Assembly: GCA_964636485.1 (NCBI GenBank)
Contig: CAZWSO010000065.1
Span: 1 to 13,338 of the forward strand
Direction: 5' to 3'
DNA: 13,338 bases
From: CAYXRS01 sp964636485
Lineage (GTDB): Bacteria; Gemmatimonadota; Gemmatimonadetes; Gemmatimonadales; Gemmatimonadaceae
In this document: positions 1 through 7,285 of the stretch, in pieces
How positions within the stretch are numbered: the first letter of the stretch is position 1
Layout: every line of letters starts with the position of its first letter
Notes under the pieces: model-generated
The model's input: only the letters and a program-made list of their open reading frames with translations
Told to the model about the DNA's origin: nothing
Database searches by the model: none
Translations under genes and position numbers: made by a program

Positions 1-1761
1 CGCGACCGCGAGATCGGCCGGGACGACGCGCGCACCTTGCTGCGCGCGGCACGCGCACAGGGCTCTGACCCGCTGGCGCTCGTGCCACTCTGGCGATCGG
101 CGCGCCGCTTCAAGGTCGAACAGCCGGCCATCGTTCCGCTCACACCCGATGCCGAGCGTGAAGCTCTCGAGCTCGTGCCGCACCTCACCGATGCAATCAG
201 GTCGACGGCCGATGCGCTCGTACCGCGTGCCGACGACAGCGCCGCGGTTCTGATTGATCAGTGGCACGGCGATCACATTGCGGAGTCTGTCGCCCGTCGC
301 CTCTCGGACGTGGGCGCCGCTGCGGCGCTGCCACCCCAGGCACCGGTCGTCGTGTCCGTCAGCGCACATCGATCGCGCTTGCTGGAACGCCGCGACCTCG
401 ATCCCTCGATGCGACGGGCGCGGGCTCGGTTTGTCGATCGCGCGGTGAACGAGGAAACGTTCGCAGCGGAATACGCGCTGCTCCGTCAGAACGGAACTGC
501 GGCGACTGGCGCACCGGCGCTGGCGGCACTTGCCACCGCCGTCTCGCTCCGGGCTTACGCGCAGGAGGAGATTTGGTGGCCGGGCATGCCGGCACCCTCG
601 GTTCGCGATCTGCGCGATCGCTTCACGCTGGGGACGATCACGTTCGATAAGGACGTGCCCGACGCGTGGAAGGGTTACTACACGCGCATGCTCTCGTTCG
701 CCCTGTCCGACCTCCAGCGTGTTATCCCGGCGCTCAAGCTAAGGGGTCTCTCACTGCACGTGGGCGACAGCCCCATGAGATCCGAGGCGCTGGCAATGCA
801 TGATCCTCGTACCCGTGTAATCTATCTGCCGCTCGCCACGAGCGCGGGAACGCTCGCTCACGAAGTGGCGCACGATCTCGACTGGCAGGTGGCGCGAGCG
901 CGCTACGGCACGCGCGGCGAGTACGCCAGCGACCGCGCCATTCGCGACAGGGACGGAAGCCCCCTCGCGCAGTCGCTTCAGGGCCTTACCAGCGCCACCC
1001 TCATCCCGCCACTGAGGGAGAACAACCATCGCCCCCCCCACGACAGCCGTCCCGCGGAGGTGTTCGCGCGAAGCGTGGACTGGTTCGTTGCCGTGTCGCT
1101 TGCCCGCGATGGGCGGAGCAATGGCTATCTATCGTCAGTTCAGGATGACATGCTCACCGGGTACGTCACTGTCGCCCCGCCCGATGTCACAGGAGAAGCG
1201 GGTGAGGCGCTCGTGCGGATTCTGGATGATGTCGCGCCCGTGGCGAGCGGCAGCCGGGACTGGTTCCTGGCGCAGTACGGAGTCGCGCGCTCGCATGGGC
1301 CGTACGATCTCACCCGAAAGGTGCTCGAGTTCCCGGTTTCAGGCGGCGGGCAGCAGTCCGTCCTTCATGCGCAGCTCGCTGGCGTAGTTGCTGGACGGGA
1401 AAAAGCGCTGGCCGCGATCAGCATGGAAGCGTGTCGCTCGCGCGGCGACTTCGATGATCGCCGGCTTGCGTCGGCACGCACGCGCGTCGTGATGCTGGCC
1501 GCGGAATCGCGTGCCCGCGGCCTGATTCACGCTTCATTCGAGGCCAGACTCAGGCTGGAGGTCGAGCGGTTTGCCGCCCGGCAGGCGCTCCTTGGCGCGC
1601 CATCCCTGCTCGGCTCCTTCGAGCCGCTACCCGCCGGGCTCGTGCAGGCGATGCTCGAACAGGCGCTGCTCCTCGAGCAGGTGCAGACACCACCTGTCGT
1701 TTCGCCAAAGCCACGCGAGCGTTGCCTCGCCCCTGCCACCGCCGCGGTCCGCGGCGCCTAG
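1..1761 (+). CDS. HEXXH-containing putative zinc metallopeptidase, 5' end outside window
   Basis: The reading frame is open from base 1, so the gene begins outside the window; 586 codons are visible and it ends at TAG 1759-1761. Counting from base 1, an HEVAH motif (H287, E288, H291) is followed by DLDW. A later RPAEVFARSVDW segment supplies E353, placed where gluzincin-type peptidases carry the third zinc ligand. The segment just before HEXXH ends in a strand-like RVIYLPL and then a GT-AHE turn, typical of a metallopeptidase active-site helix. The C-terminal ~140 residues are charged and probably helical. No signal peptide or membrane segment can be seen in the visible part. I do not recognise the family, and substrate and cell location are unknown. 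It converges on manC with a 36-bp gap. The zinc-peptidase reading is inferred from the motif alone. Confidence 0.75.
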   Translation, partial: RDREIGRDDARTLLRAARAQGSDPLALVPLWRSARRFKVEQPAIVPLTPDAEREALELVPHLTDAIRSTADALVPRADDSAAVLIDQWHGDHIAESVARRLSDVGAAAALPPQAPVVVSVSAHRSRLLERRDLDPSMRRARARFVDRAVNEETFAAEYALLRQNGTAATGAPALAALATAVSLRAYAQEEIWWPGMPAPSVRDLRDRFTLGTITFDKDVPDAWKGYYTRMLSFALSDLQRVIPALKLRGLSLHVGDSPMRSEALAMHDPRTRVIYLPLATSAGTLAHEVAHDLDWQVARARYGTRGEYASDRAIRDRDGSPLAQSLQGLTSATLIPPLRENNHRPPHDSRPAEVFARSVDWFVAVSLARDGRSNGYLSSVQDDMLTGYVTVAPPDVTGEAGEALVRILDDVAPVASGSRDWFLAQYGVARSHGPYDLTRKVLEFPVSGGGQQSVLHAQLAGVVAGREKALAAISMEACRSRGDFDDRRLASARTRVVMLAAESRARGLIHASFEARLRLEVERFAARQALLGAPSLLGSFEPLPAGLVQAMLEQALLLEQVQTPPVVSPKPRERCLAPATAAVRGA

Positions 1762-1797
1762 CCGTTCCTCGAGACGCGCCTCGCCGGTCGCGGCACT

Positions 1798-2970
1798 TCA
1801 GCCGCCGGGTTGCACCCGCATGCTCCCAGGCAGGCTGTCCAGCAGAGGCTTGAGATCCCGCGCACGCTCGAGTGACGTCACGAAGGTGAGACCGGGAAGA
1901 GTGACCACCAGCAGCCGGGATACTCCATACACGACCACGGTGCCTGCCTCGGAGTGAACCACGTTCGACGACGCATCACGAAGGTGTACGCGACCGCGTG
2001 CGCCATTGCCGTCGTCGTCGAGATCGCGTGACCGACGCAGCGAGGCCCACGTCCCGACATCGTCCCAGCCGAAGTCGCCCGGCAACACCAGTGTGTTCGC
2101 GCTCCGCTCGAGGAGTCCGCGCTCGATCGAGGCCGACTGAATCATACCCGCGAACCGTACGGCGTCTCCCGACCGCAACGCGTCCAGGCCCGGCGCCAGC
2201 TCGCGCGTGTGCATGGCGAGCTCATCGATAAACACACGTGCGGGGGCGAGCAGTATTCCTGAGTGCCAGAGTGCACCCTCGCGCACCAGATCCTCGGCGC
2301 GCAGCTCTCCGGGCTTCTCGATGAAGGCTCGCACGCGACATGGCCGGCCCTTGGCGATCCCGCCGGGTCCCAGCGGTTCTCCTGGCAGGAGATGGCCGAA
2401 CGATGTCTCGACGCGAGTTGGGCGGATGCCAATCGCGACCATGGCCTGCTCGCGGCCGGCCAGCGCCGCGGCCGTGCGGAGTGCAGCGTGGAAAAGTTCC
2501 GGGAAGCCCACGGCAACGTCGGCGTGCATTGCACACGTGATCGTCTGCGGCCCCGCTCGCCGCACTACCTCATGCGTCCCCCAGGCCAGCGCCGCGGCCG
2601 TGCCCAGCGGCCTGGGTTCCACCAGGATGTTCGTCGCCGGGACGTCGGGAATGGCGCCGGCGATGGCGCCGGCAATGTCGTGGCTCGTAAGGATGAGCAC
2701 GCGTTCGGGTGGGACCGTCGGTGCCAGGTGACCCACCGTCTCGGCAATGAGGGGACGGTCCGACAAGAGTGCCAGGAGCTGCTTCGGTCGTTCTGGGGTG
2801 CTGAGCGGCCAGAAGCGGGAGCCGATTCCGCCAGCGAACACGACAGCCCATATCGGCCTGCCATCTTCCGGAAGCATCTCGGCTTCCAGCTCCTCCGCCG
2901 TGGCGACGTCGGCGTCGGCATCGGTTAGCCCCGCGGGAACCACAGGCACGAACGATTCGTTGCGGAACAT
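1798..2970 (-). CDS. manC: Mannose-1-phosphate guanylyltransferase (sugar-1-phosphate nucleotidylyltransferase)
   Basis: The family converts mannose-1-phosphate and GTP to GDP-mannose for cell-surface polysaccharides and glycoconjugates, in the cytoplasm. The 390-residue product has the nucleotidyltransferase signature near residues 46-64 (AGG-G-R-WPLS, then PKQ), with R52 and K63 as the expected phosphate-contacting residues. It also has VEP at 117-119 followed by GTAAALAWG, FIEKP at 216-220, WHSGI at 235-239 and FGWDDVGTW at 300-308, all in the expected order. There is no C-terminal isomerase domain, so this is the short monofunctional form. The N-terminal ~38 residues are acidic and precede the fold. 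No clear ribosome site lies before ATG 2970. Met32 (2877) would give 359 residues, closer to the usual length, and has a distant GGAGGAG upstream, so the start is uncertain. It is the last gene of a same-strand run, 26 bp after the DUF4286 gene. Specificity for mannose rather than another hexose-1-phosphate is inferred. Confidence 0.88.
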   Translation of the reverse strand: MFRNESFVPVVPAGLTDADADVATAEELEAEMLPEDGRPIWAVVFAGGIGSRFWPLSTPERPKQLLALLSDRPLIAETVGHLAPTVPPERVLILTSHDIAGAIAGAIPDVPATNILVEPRPLGTAAALAWGTHEVVRRAGPQTITCAMHADVAVGFPELFHAALRTAAALAGREQAMVAIGIRPTRVETSFGHLLPGEPLGPGGIAKGRPCRVRAFIEKPGELRAEDLVREGALWHSGILLAPARVFIDELAMHTRELAPGLDALRSGDAVRFAGMIQSASIERGLLERSANTLVLPGDFGWDDVGTWASLRRSRDLDDDGNGARGRVHLRDASSNVVHSEAGTVVVYGVSRLLVVTLPGLTFVTSLERARDLKPLLDSLPGSMRVQPGG

Positions 2971-2996
2971 TTCGCGTCAGCCAGCAAGCCCAGCCA

Positions 2997-3320
2997 TCAG
3001 GCGGGCCACCGGCGAAGCTCTATCCAGACGTCGCGTGACACGCGCACCTCGTGCGGAAAATGCTCCAAAAAATCGCGGCGCAGCGCGTTGGCATGCTCGC
3101 GCAGATAGCGCTCGAGATCATCGCGGCTGGCAGCTTCGTACGTCGTGCGGAAATGCCCCTCGCCAGCGGTGATGAACGAGGCTTTAAGGAAGCAGCCGGT
3201 GGCGACGACTTCAGCGATGTGGCGCTCCGTCATGTACTCGACGAACTCCGCGGAGTTGCCTTCCGCTACATCTACCGCCACTTCGTAGTACACCGCGCCG
3301 CTTGCCGGTGCGCCGCTCAT
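2997..3320 (-). CDS. DUF4286 family protein
   Basis: A 107-residue protein that fits the DUF4286 family, whose biochemical role is not known. Seen in the sequence: an opening strand YYEVAVDV, the conserved block RHIAEVVATGCFLKA, then an FRTTYEA strand, the helix RDDLERYLREHA and a C-terminal strand with SRDVWIEL. This order and spacing suggest a small ferredoxin-like alpha/beta-barrel fold, which is inference. It has no signal peptide or membrane segment and is probably cytoplasmic. Its ATG overlaps the TGA of the upstream DJ-1/PfpI gene (ATGA at 3320-3317), so the two are probably translationally coupled; manC follows after 26 bp. The neighbours give no clear hint of a shared pathway. Confidence 0.82.
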   Translation of the reverse strand: MSGAPASGAVYYEVAVDVAEGNSAEFVEYMTERHIAEVVATGCFLKASFITAGEGHFRTTYEAASRDDLERYLREHANALRRDFLEHFPHEVRVSRDVWIELRRWPA

Positions 3321-3922
3321 TTGGACAGATCCGCCGACGTGTACTCGATGTACCGTGCGGTATCATGCGCGGCGGGCTGCCCCAGCAGCCGCGCGACAAG
3401 GTGGATGGCGGCATCGATGCCCGCCGAGACACCGGCCGCTGTGATGATCCGGCCGTTGTCCACAACGCGCTTGTCCGGACGGACCCGCGTGCGCGGCGCC
3501 GCTTCGCGCAGCCGGTCAATGGCGTCGTGCCATGTGGTCGCCTCGAGCCCGTCGAGCAGCCCCGCCGCCGCCAGCACCAGCGACCCCGTGCACACGGACA
3601 GAGTGATCTCGGCGCTCTGCGAGGTCGTGCGCACCCAGTCCATTGTGGCCTGGTGGCCGATCGGGATGTCCGTGTTCCCTCCCGGGATGAGGAGAATGTC
3701 TGGACGCGGCACGTTGCGTAGCGCGTGCTGAGGGTTGATGCTGAGGAAGCCCTGGCTCACGACCGGGTACAGCTCGGCAGCGACCGTATATACCTCGAAC
3801 GCGCGGCCCCGGTGCGCGGTCGTAAAGACTTCGGCCGGACCGGCGAAGTCGAGGAGCTCGACGCCATCCCACACCAGAATGGCGACTCGCCGGCGAGTGG
3901 CCGTTGCAGTAATGTCGTCCAT
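3317..3922 (-). CDS. DJ-1/PfpI family protein (isonitrile hydratase / GlxA-like, without DNA-binding domain)
   Basis: A 201-residue cytoplasmic protein of the class I glutamine-amidotransferase-like DJ-1/PfpI superfamily. Numbering from ATG 3922, it has the first strand RRVAILVWDGVELLDFAGP (11-29), the strand LLIPGG (77-82) and the nucleophile elbow SVCTGS with candidate catalytic C111. It then has TTWHD (129-133) and GVSAGID (164-170), both typical of the subfamily that includes isonitrile hydratase and the N-terminal half of GlxA-type AraC regulators. The protein stops where a GlxA protein would continue into its helix-turn-helix, so it is more likely an enzyme or stress protein than a regulator. 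The frame is open to an earlier ATG at 4021, but the extra 33 residues are basic and proline-rich and look non-coding, so I use ATG 3922 although its ribosome site is weak. It overlaps the DUF4286 gene by 4 bp. Substrate unknown. Confidence 0.82.
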   Translation of the reverse strand: MDDITATATRRRVAILVWDGVELLDFAGPAEVFTTAHRGRAFEVYTVAAELYPVVSQGFLSINPQHALRNVPRPDILLIPGGNTDIPIGHQATMDWVRTTSQSAEITLSVCTGSLVLAAAGLLDGLEATTWHDAIDRLREAAPRTRVRPDKRVVDNGRIITAAGVSAGIDAAIHLVARLLGQPAAHDTARYIEYTSADLSK

Positions 3923-4244
3923 GTTCCGTGTCAGTCCGCGAACGAGGTGGTTACGCCGGCTCCGCGGATTCCCCCGGAGCGTGCAAGGGGATGATGGCGG
4001 GAAAGGTGCGCCCGGCGCCAATTTCGCTCACAACGCGCACACGTTGTTCCTCGACGGCAAGGGCTATGGCGGCGCTGACATGGCCGTTCGCGTCCGAGAG
4101 CACTGCCGAACACAAGAGTCGCCCGGGCTGGGGCGCCCGGAGCGTGGGTAGCACTGCCGCCGCAGTGCAGATGCGGGGCCAGGGGAGGGCGACTGGGCAC
4201 GCAAACTGGAAACACTTGGTGGGCTAATTCCGGCGTCCGAGTTT
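3923..4244. other. 322-bp intergenic region with a doubtful small reading frame
   Basis: The gap between the M28 peptidase and the PfpI gene, both on the minus strand, should hold the terminator of the first and the promoter of the second. I see no T-tract hairpin and no convincing -35/-10 pair. A minus-strand frame of 67 codons (GTG 4154 to TAA 3951) has a protein-like composition, including the stretch AAIALAVEEQRVRVVSEIGAG. It has no Shine-Dalgarno sequence and no family I recognise. It could be a small gene, a decayed remnant or chance in GC-rich DNA. Confidence 0.4.
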
Positions 4245-5696
4245 CTACCTGCCTGGTCGCGGGAATACGACCAGGCTCTCGTGACCACTGTCGTCCACGG
4301 CGGCCACCCCGAAGAAGTAATTGTCGATGATCACGTTCTCCAGGGTCACCTCGGTCACGTTGCCCACCCAGCGCGACTGTGTCCACGCCGCTTCCGTGGG
4401 CAAACGCCAGTACACACGGTATCCGGCCAGATCCCGCGCGTCCACGGCTCCCCACCGAAGCGTGGTGGAGGGCTGCACCGCGCCCGCGATCCAGACCTCG
4501 GTGGGGGCCGGCGGGGCCCAGGCGATCGAGGCCAGCACTGCCGCATCGAGGGCCGTGATCGCCGCCGCATACTCGAAGTCCACACCCTCGATCACGTCAC
4601 CATAGCGGACGGCGTTCTCGGTCCTCAGATCCTGATGTTGGCGCGTGTAATTCTCGTGCGTCTCCATCAGACGGACGGCTGGGAAGCCCTCCAGGAAGAA
4701 TGGCGAGTGATGCCCCCCGCGTCCGAACCTGTCGAGCCTGTAGATGAGCTTTACGTCGAGGTTCGGCATGTACGTGTCAGCGACGCGCTTGATGTACCGC
4801 CCAAGCTGCCGGGATGGCGTGTCCAGCTCACCACCGGTCCGCAGGATACGCTCGAGCTCGGGCCGCTCGATTGCAGGATGCAGTCCAGGTGCGAAGACGC
4901 GCGCGGTGGTGTTGGATGTGACTCCCGTGATCCCTTTGATATTGCCGATCATGTCATTGTTGATGACCGCCTCGAGCCGCCAGCCGTTCTCTCTCGCATA
5001 CCGTGCCAGGATTTCACCTCCGAGCAGCGCCTGCTCCTCGCCCGACAGCGCAGCATAAACGATCGATGCATCCATTTGGTAGCGGCTGAGCACGCGTGCC
5101 GCCTCGAGCGTCGCGGCGACTCCGGTGGCGTTATCGTTGGCGCCCGGCGAATCGGCAATGGCGTTCATGACATCACTCACGCGGGAATCGATGTCACCAC
5201 TGAGGAGGACGTATCGGTCAGGATCAGTGCGGCCGCGCTGGATGGCAACGACGTTTACGATCTCGACCTCGCGGTCGAGTCGCTGCTGCGGATTGGCCGG
5301 GAGGACGGCGGATATGTAGCGAACCTCCAGACAGCCGCCGCACTGGTCGGAGATGCGCCGGAACTCGTCATGAATCCACCGCCGCGCTGCCCCGATGCCG
5401 CGCGTGCGCGACACCGTGTCCGAGAGCGTGTGGCGCGTGCCGAACGACACGAGCATGCGGACGTCACTCTCCATTCGCCGCGCTGACACGGCGCTGATGA
5501 TCTCGTGCAGACGCGGGTCTTCGGCAGTCGCTGCCGCACCGGCGGACGGGCTTGGCGGGGCAGGGGCGGCGCCCGGCACTTGCGCTGTCGCACTGGATGG
5601 TGTCGAGGGCGGGCGCGCGCCCTGAGCCGAGACGCAGGCGGGGAGGAAAAGAACAGCAGACAGGAGCGTGGCGACCAGCGGGCGCGTGATGAACAC
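4245..5696 (-). CDS. Secreted M28-family zinc peptidase with C-terminal fibronectin-III-like domain
   Basis: A 483-residue exported peptidase. M28 enzymes are co-catalytic two-zinc aminopeptidases and carboxypeptidases. I place the start at GTG 5696 because GGAGG (5709-5705) lies 8 bases before it and the protein then opens with a clean signal peptide (MFITRP, a hydrophobic stretch, then LPAC-VSAQG). Earlier in-frame ATGs (5753, 5741) would bury the signal behind 15-19 polar residues. LPAC at 18-21 could be a lipobox, although proline at -2 is atypical. A Pro/Ala/Ser-rich linker (~26-58) precedes the catalytic domain. Motifs from the GTG: SGDIDS (166-171), GANDNATG with metal-bridging D188, SGEE with E220/E221, NNDMIG with D248, and HHSPFF with H330. 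Residues ~394-481 resemble a fibronectin type III domain (YRVYWR, YFFGVAAVD). The first metal ligand, normally His in SGHYDS, is Asp168 here. Promoter not identified. Confidence 0.88.
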   Translation of the reverse strand: MFITRPLVATLLSAVLFLPACVSAQGARPPSTPSSATAQVPGAAPAPPSPSAGAAATAEDPRLHEIISAVSARRMESDVRMLVSFGTRHTLSDTVSRTRGIGAARRWIHDEFRRISDQCGGCLEVRYISAVLPANPQQRLDREVEIVNVVAIQRGRTDPDRYVLLSGDIDSRVSDVMNAIADSPGANDNATGVAATLEAARVLSRYQMDASIVYAALSGEEQALLGGEILARYARENGWRLEAVINNDMIGNIKGITGVTSNTTARVFAPGLHPAIERPELERILRTGGELDTPSRQLGRYIKRVADTYMPNLDVKLIYRLDRFGRGGHHSPFFLEGFPAVRLMETHENYTRQHQDLRTENAVRYGDVIEGVDFEYAAAITALDAAVLASIAWAPPAPTEVWIAGAVQPSTTLRWGAVDARDLAGYRVYWRLPTEAAWTQSRWVGNVTEVTLENVIIDNYFFGVAAVDDSGHESLVVFPRPGR

Positions 5697-5704
5697 CTGG
5701 CGAT

Positions 5705-5709
5705 CCTCC
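5705..5709 (-). promoter_or_regulatory. Ribosome binding site deciding the M28 peptidase start
   Basis: On the minus strand GGAGG is followed by the 8-base spacer ATCGCCAG and then GTG. No comparable site precedes the in-frame ATGs at 5753 or 5741. This supports the GTG start, which also yields a normal-length signal peptide. Confidence 0.8.
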
Positions 5710-5795
5710 GAGAGATTTCCCGAGAGTATCTCCCCCGGCATGCTGCCACACAAGCGGTCACCGATTCATGTCGTTGAGCCACGTCCCGTATCGGC

Positions 5796-5857
5796 AAAAA
5801 GGAGAACGGAGAATGCGCGGGTTCCTGCTTGCTCCGGCCGCATTCTCCGCCTTCTCC
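5796..5857 (-). terminator. Intrinsic terminator of the paralogous gene pair
   Basis: On the minus strand, about 75 bases after the stop at 5932, an inverted repeat pairs CGCATTCTCCG (5839-5849) with CGGAGAATGCG (5807-5817) over 11 perfect bases. It is extended by TTCTCC (5852-5857) with GGAGAA (5801-5806) across a two-base bulge. The loop is 21 bases. The minus strand then reads TTTTT (5800-5796). Stem followed by T-tract is the classical rho-independent signal, oriented to stop transcription from the 7010-5932 pair before the M28 gene. In the plus direction no T-tract follows. Confidence 0.85.
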
Positions 5858-5931
5858 CCCCTGCCTGGGCCTCGCAGTTACCAGGCTCGCCCGGCAACCG
5901 GCCGCAGTTTTTACGATGGGCCGCTCGCGGT

Positions 5932-6369
5932 TTACACCGAAAGCAGTCGCGAGAAGAAGGAACGATAGCGCTGCAGCGCCTGGCGAAGGTCCTCGGTGGA
6001 GACGTCGTCGCCGCGGTCCCATTGCCCCTCGAGATTCGCGCGCTCTCGCGCGAACGATTCGGCAAGTTGCTTGATCGCCTCCGCCACCAGCGCGTCGGCA
6101 TCCTGCACTGCCCGTCGCGGCTCGTCCACGAATCCCGCCTGGATCTCGGTCCAGCGCGAGTGAAAATCATCGATGAGATCGGGCTGCAGGAGAGGCGTGG
6201 AGCGACTCTCGTCAGTCTTGTCGGCTGGTTCCGCGGAGATGTCGCCGCGGCGCACCTCGCGGTCCATCACCCGCTCATCGCGGTCGGCACCAGTATCGGC
6301 CGTTCTCCGGTTCGCGGTTTCGGCCAGGTCGGCCGTCGAAAGCTCTTCGCGGTTGGTCTCGTCCCTCAT
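5932..6369 (-). CDS. Soluble protein with a conserved STEDLRQA domain, paralogue of its upstream neighbour
   Basis: A 145-residue protein without signal peptide or membrane segment. Residues 1-60 are polar and charged, probably disordered. Residues ~66-143 hold a conserved mostly helical domain: RWTEIQAGFVDEPRRAV, an ADALVAEAI helix, a central helix LAESFARERANLEGQW, then STEDLRQALQRYRSFFSRLL. The same domain occurs in the upstream gene, so the two are tandem paralogues. I recall similar uncharacterised proteins in GC-rich bacteria such as actinomycetes, but know of no function. ATG 6369 overlaps the TGA of the upstream gene (ATGA), and GAGGTGA lies just before it, so coupled translation is likely. 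Expression is probably from the promoter of the upstream gene, and transcription ends at the hairpin at 5796-5857. Confidence 0.8.
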   Translation of the reverse strand: MRDETNREELSTADLAETANRRTADTGADRDERVMDREVRRGDISAEPADKTDESRSTPLLQPDLIDDFHSRWTEIQAGFVDEPRRAVQDADALVAEAIKQLAESFARERANLEGQWDRGDDVSTEDLRQALQRYRSFFSRLLSV

Positions 6370-7010
6370 GGTCTCACCTCACTGTCGGTTTCCCTTCCAC
6401 GCTCCCTTCCACGGCTCGCCGATTTCTTCTCGCGTCCTCCGTCGCGTTCACCCGCCCGCTCGACCGGCCGCTCGGCGTGTTCTCGATCTTCGAGCAGGTC
6501 CTCGAACAGCTCGCGATAGTAAACCATCGCCTGCCGCAGATCCTCAGTGCTCGCCTCACCGCGCCGGTGCTGGAGCGCGATCGAGCGTGCTGAGCGATAG
6601 TTGTCGACGACGCGTGGGTGGTGCACCGACAGATCCGCGAGACGCTGATCGAAATCGGCCACCGGGTAGCCGCGCGCCTTCATGACCTCCTCCACCAGTC
6701 CGTCCGCCTCGGTAACGGCGTTCTCCGGCTGATCCACGAACGTCGCCTGTACCGTTCGCCACTCGCGCGTGTACTGCTCGCGACGATCAGCGGACAACGG
6801 ACGGATGTCGAGCTTTTCCACCCGCTCCTTGCGCTGGATGAGCTCTGCTTCGGCGCGGCGTCGATTGCCCTGCTCCTCCACAGTGCGCGTGTACTCCGGC
6901 CCGTAACTCGCCTGAAGCTGCTCCGATCTTCGCTTCTGCCACAGATACCAACCCAGCCCTGCCACAACTGCCAGGGCGATAAGGATCGCGACAATGCCTA
7001 TAGGGTCCAT
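6366..7010 (-). CDS. Membrane-anchored protein with the same STEDLRQA domain
   Basis: A 214-residue protein starting at ATG 7010, where AGGAGGG (7021-7015) stands four bases upstream. The frame extends to 7298 but that part looks non-coding. Residues 3-22 form one hydrophobic membrane segment (PIGIVAILIALAVVAGLGWY) followed by KRR, so the body should face the cytoplasm. Residues ~28-70 are charged and may form a coiled coil (EEQGNRRRAEAELIQRKERVEK). Residues ~77-174 hold the domain shared with the next gene: EWRTVQATFVDQPENAVTEA, a middle region ending VVDNYRSAR, then STEDLRQAMVYYRELFEDLL. The C-terminal 40 residues are very rich in Arg, Glu and Lys and probably disordered. It overlaps the next gene by 4 bp. 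The membrane and soluble forms may associate through the shared domain, which is inference. Function unknown. Confidence 0.82.
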   Translation of the reverse strand: MDPIGIVAILIALAVVAGLGWYLWQKRRSEQLQASYGPEYTRTVEEQGNRRRAEAELIQRKERVEKLDIRPLSADRREQYTREWRTVQATFVDQPENAVTEADGLVEEVMKARGYPVADFDQRLADLSVHHPRVVDNYRSARSIALQHRRGEASTEDLRQAMVYYRELFEDLLEDREHAERPVERAGERDGGREKKSASRGRERGRETDSEVRP

Positions 7011-7285
7011 TGTTCCCTCCTGAGCCCGCCGAACGCGAGCACGGTGGTTTCGACCACTCGGCGGCCCCACCGCTGGAGTCGCCGGCTCAGCGGAGAAGCA
7101 CCTGGGGTGCCATCGCGCGATGTTGGCGCCGAAATGCCGCAGAGATCCGGTTAAGCGGTGCTGCGCGCGAGGGGAGGGGAGTCGTGCAGGGGCCACGCAC
7201 TGGAGTACGCTCTCGTCGCGCGACGGTGGACCGGGACGCGGCGCTATGCTGATGCGACGTTGCGGCGCGGTCATAGCATGGTGCC
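7011..7285. other. 275-bp divergent intergenic region
   Basis: This space separates the minus-strand paralogue pair from the plus-strand ATPase and must carry promoters for both. A TATGCT hexamer at 7245-7250 could serve as a -10 element for the ATPase, but no matching -35 is evident. No hairpin or repeat stands out. Confidence 0.4.
7015..7021 (-). promoter_or_regulatory. Ribosome binding site fixing the start at 7010
   Basis: The minus strand reads AGGAGGG, then AACA, then ATG. It supports ATG 7010 over the longer open frame, and the membrane segment follows directly after it. Confidence 0.8.

Noticed and set aside
2263..2928. Plus-strand open frame of about 220 codons across manC
   Set aside because: Antisense shadow of a gene with clear nucleotidyltransferase motifs; the translation has no recognisable features.
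4281..5486. Plus-strand open frame of about 400 codons across the M28 peptidase gene
   Set aside because: It lies antisense to a gene with clear family motifs, and its translation shows no domain; long antisense frames are expected in GC-rich codon usage.
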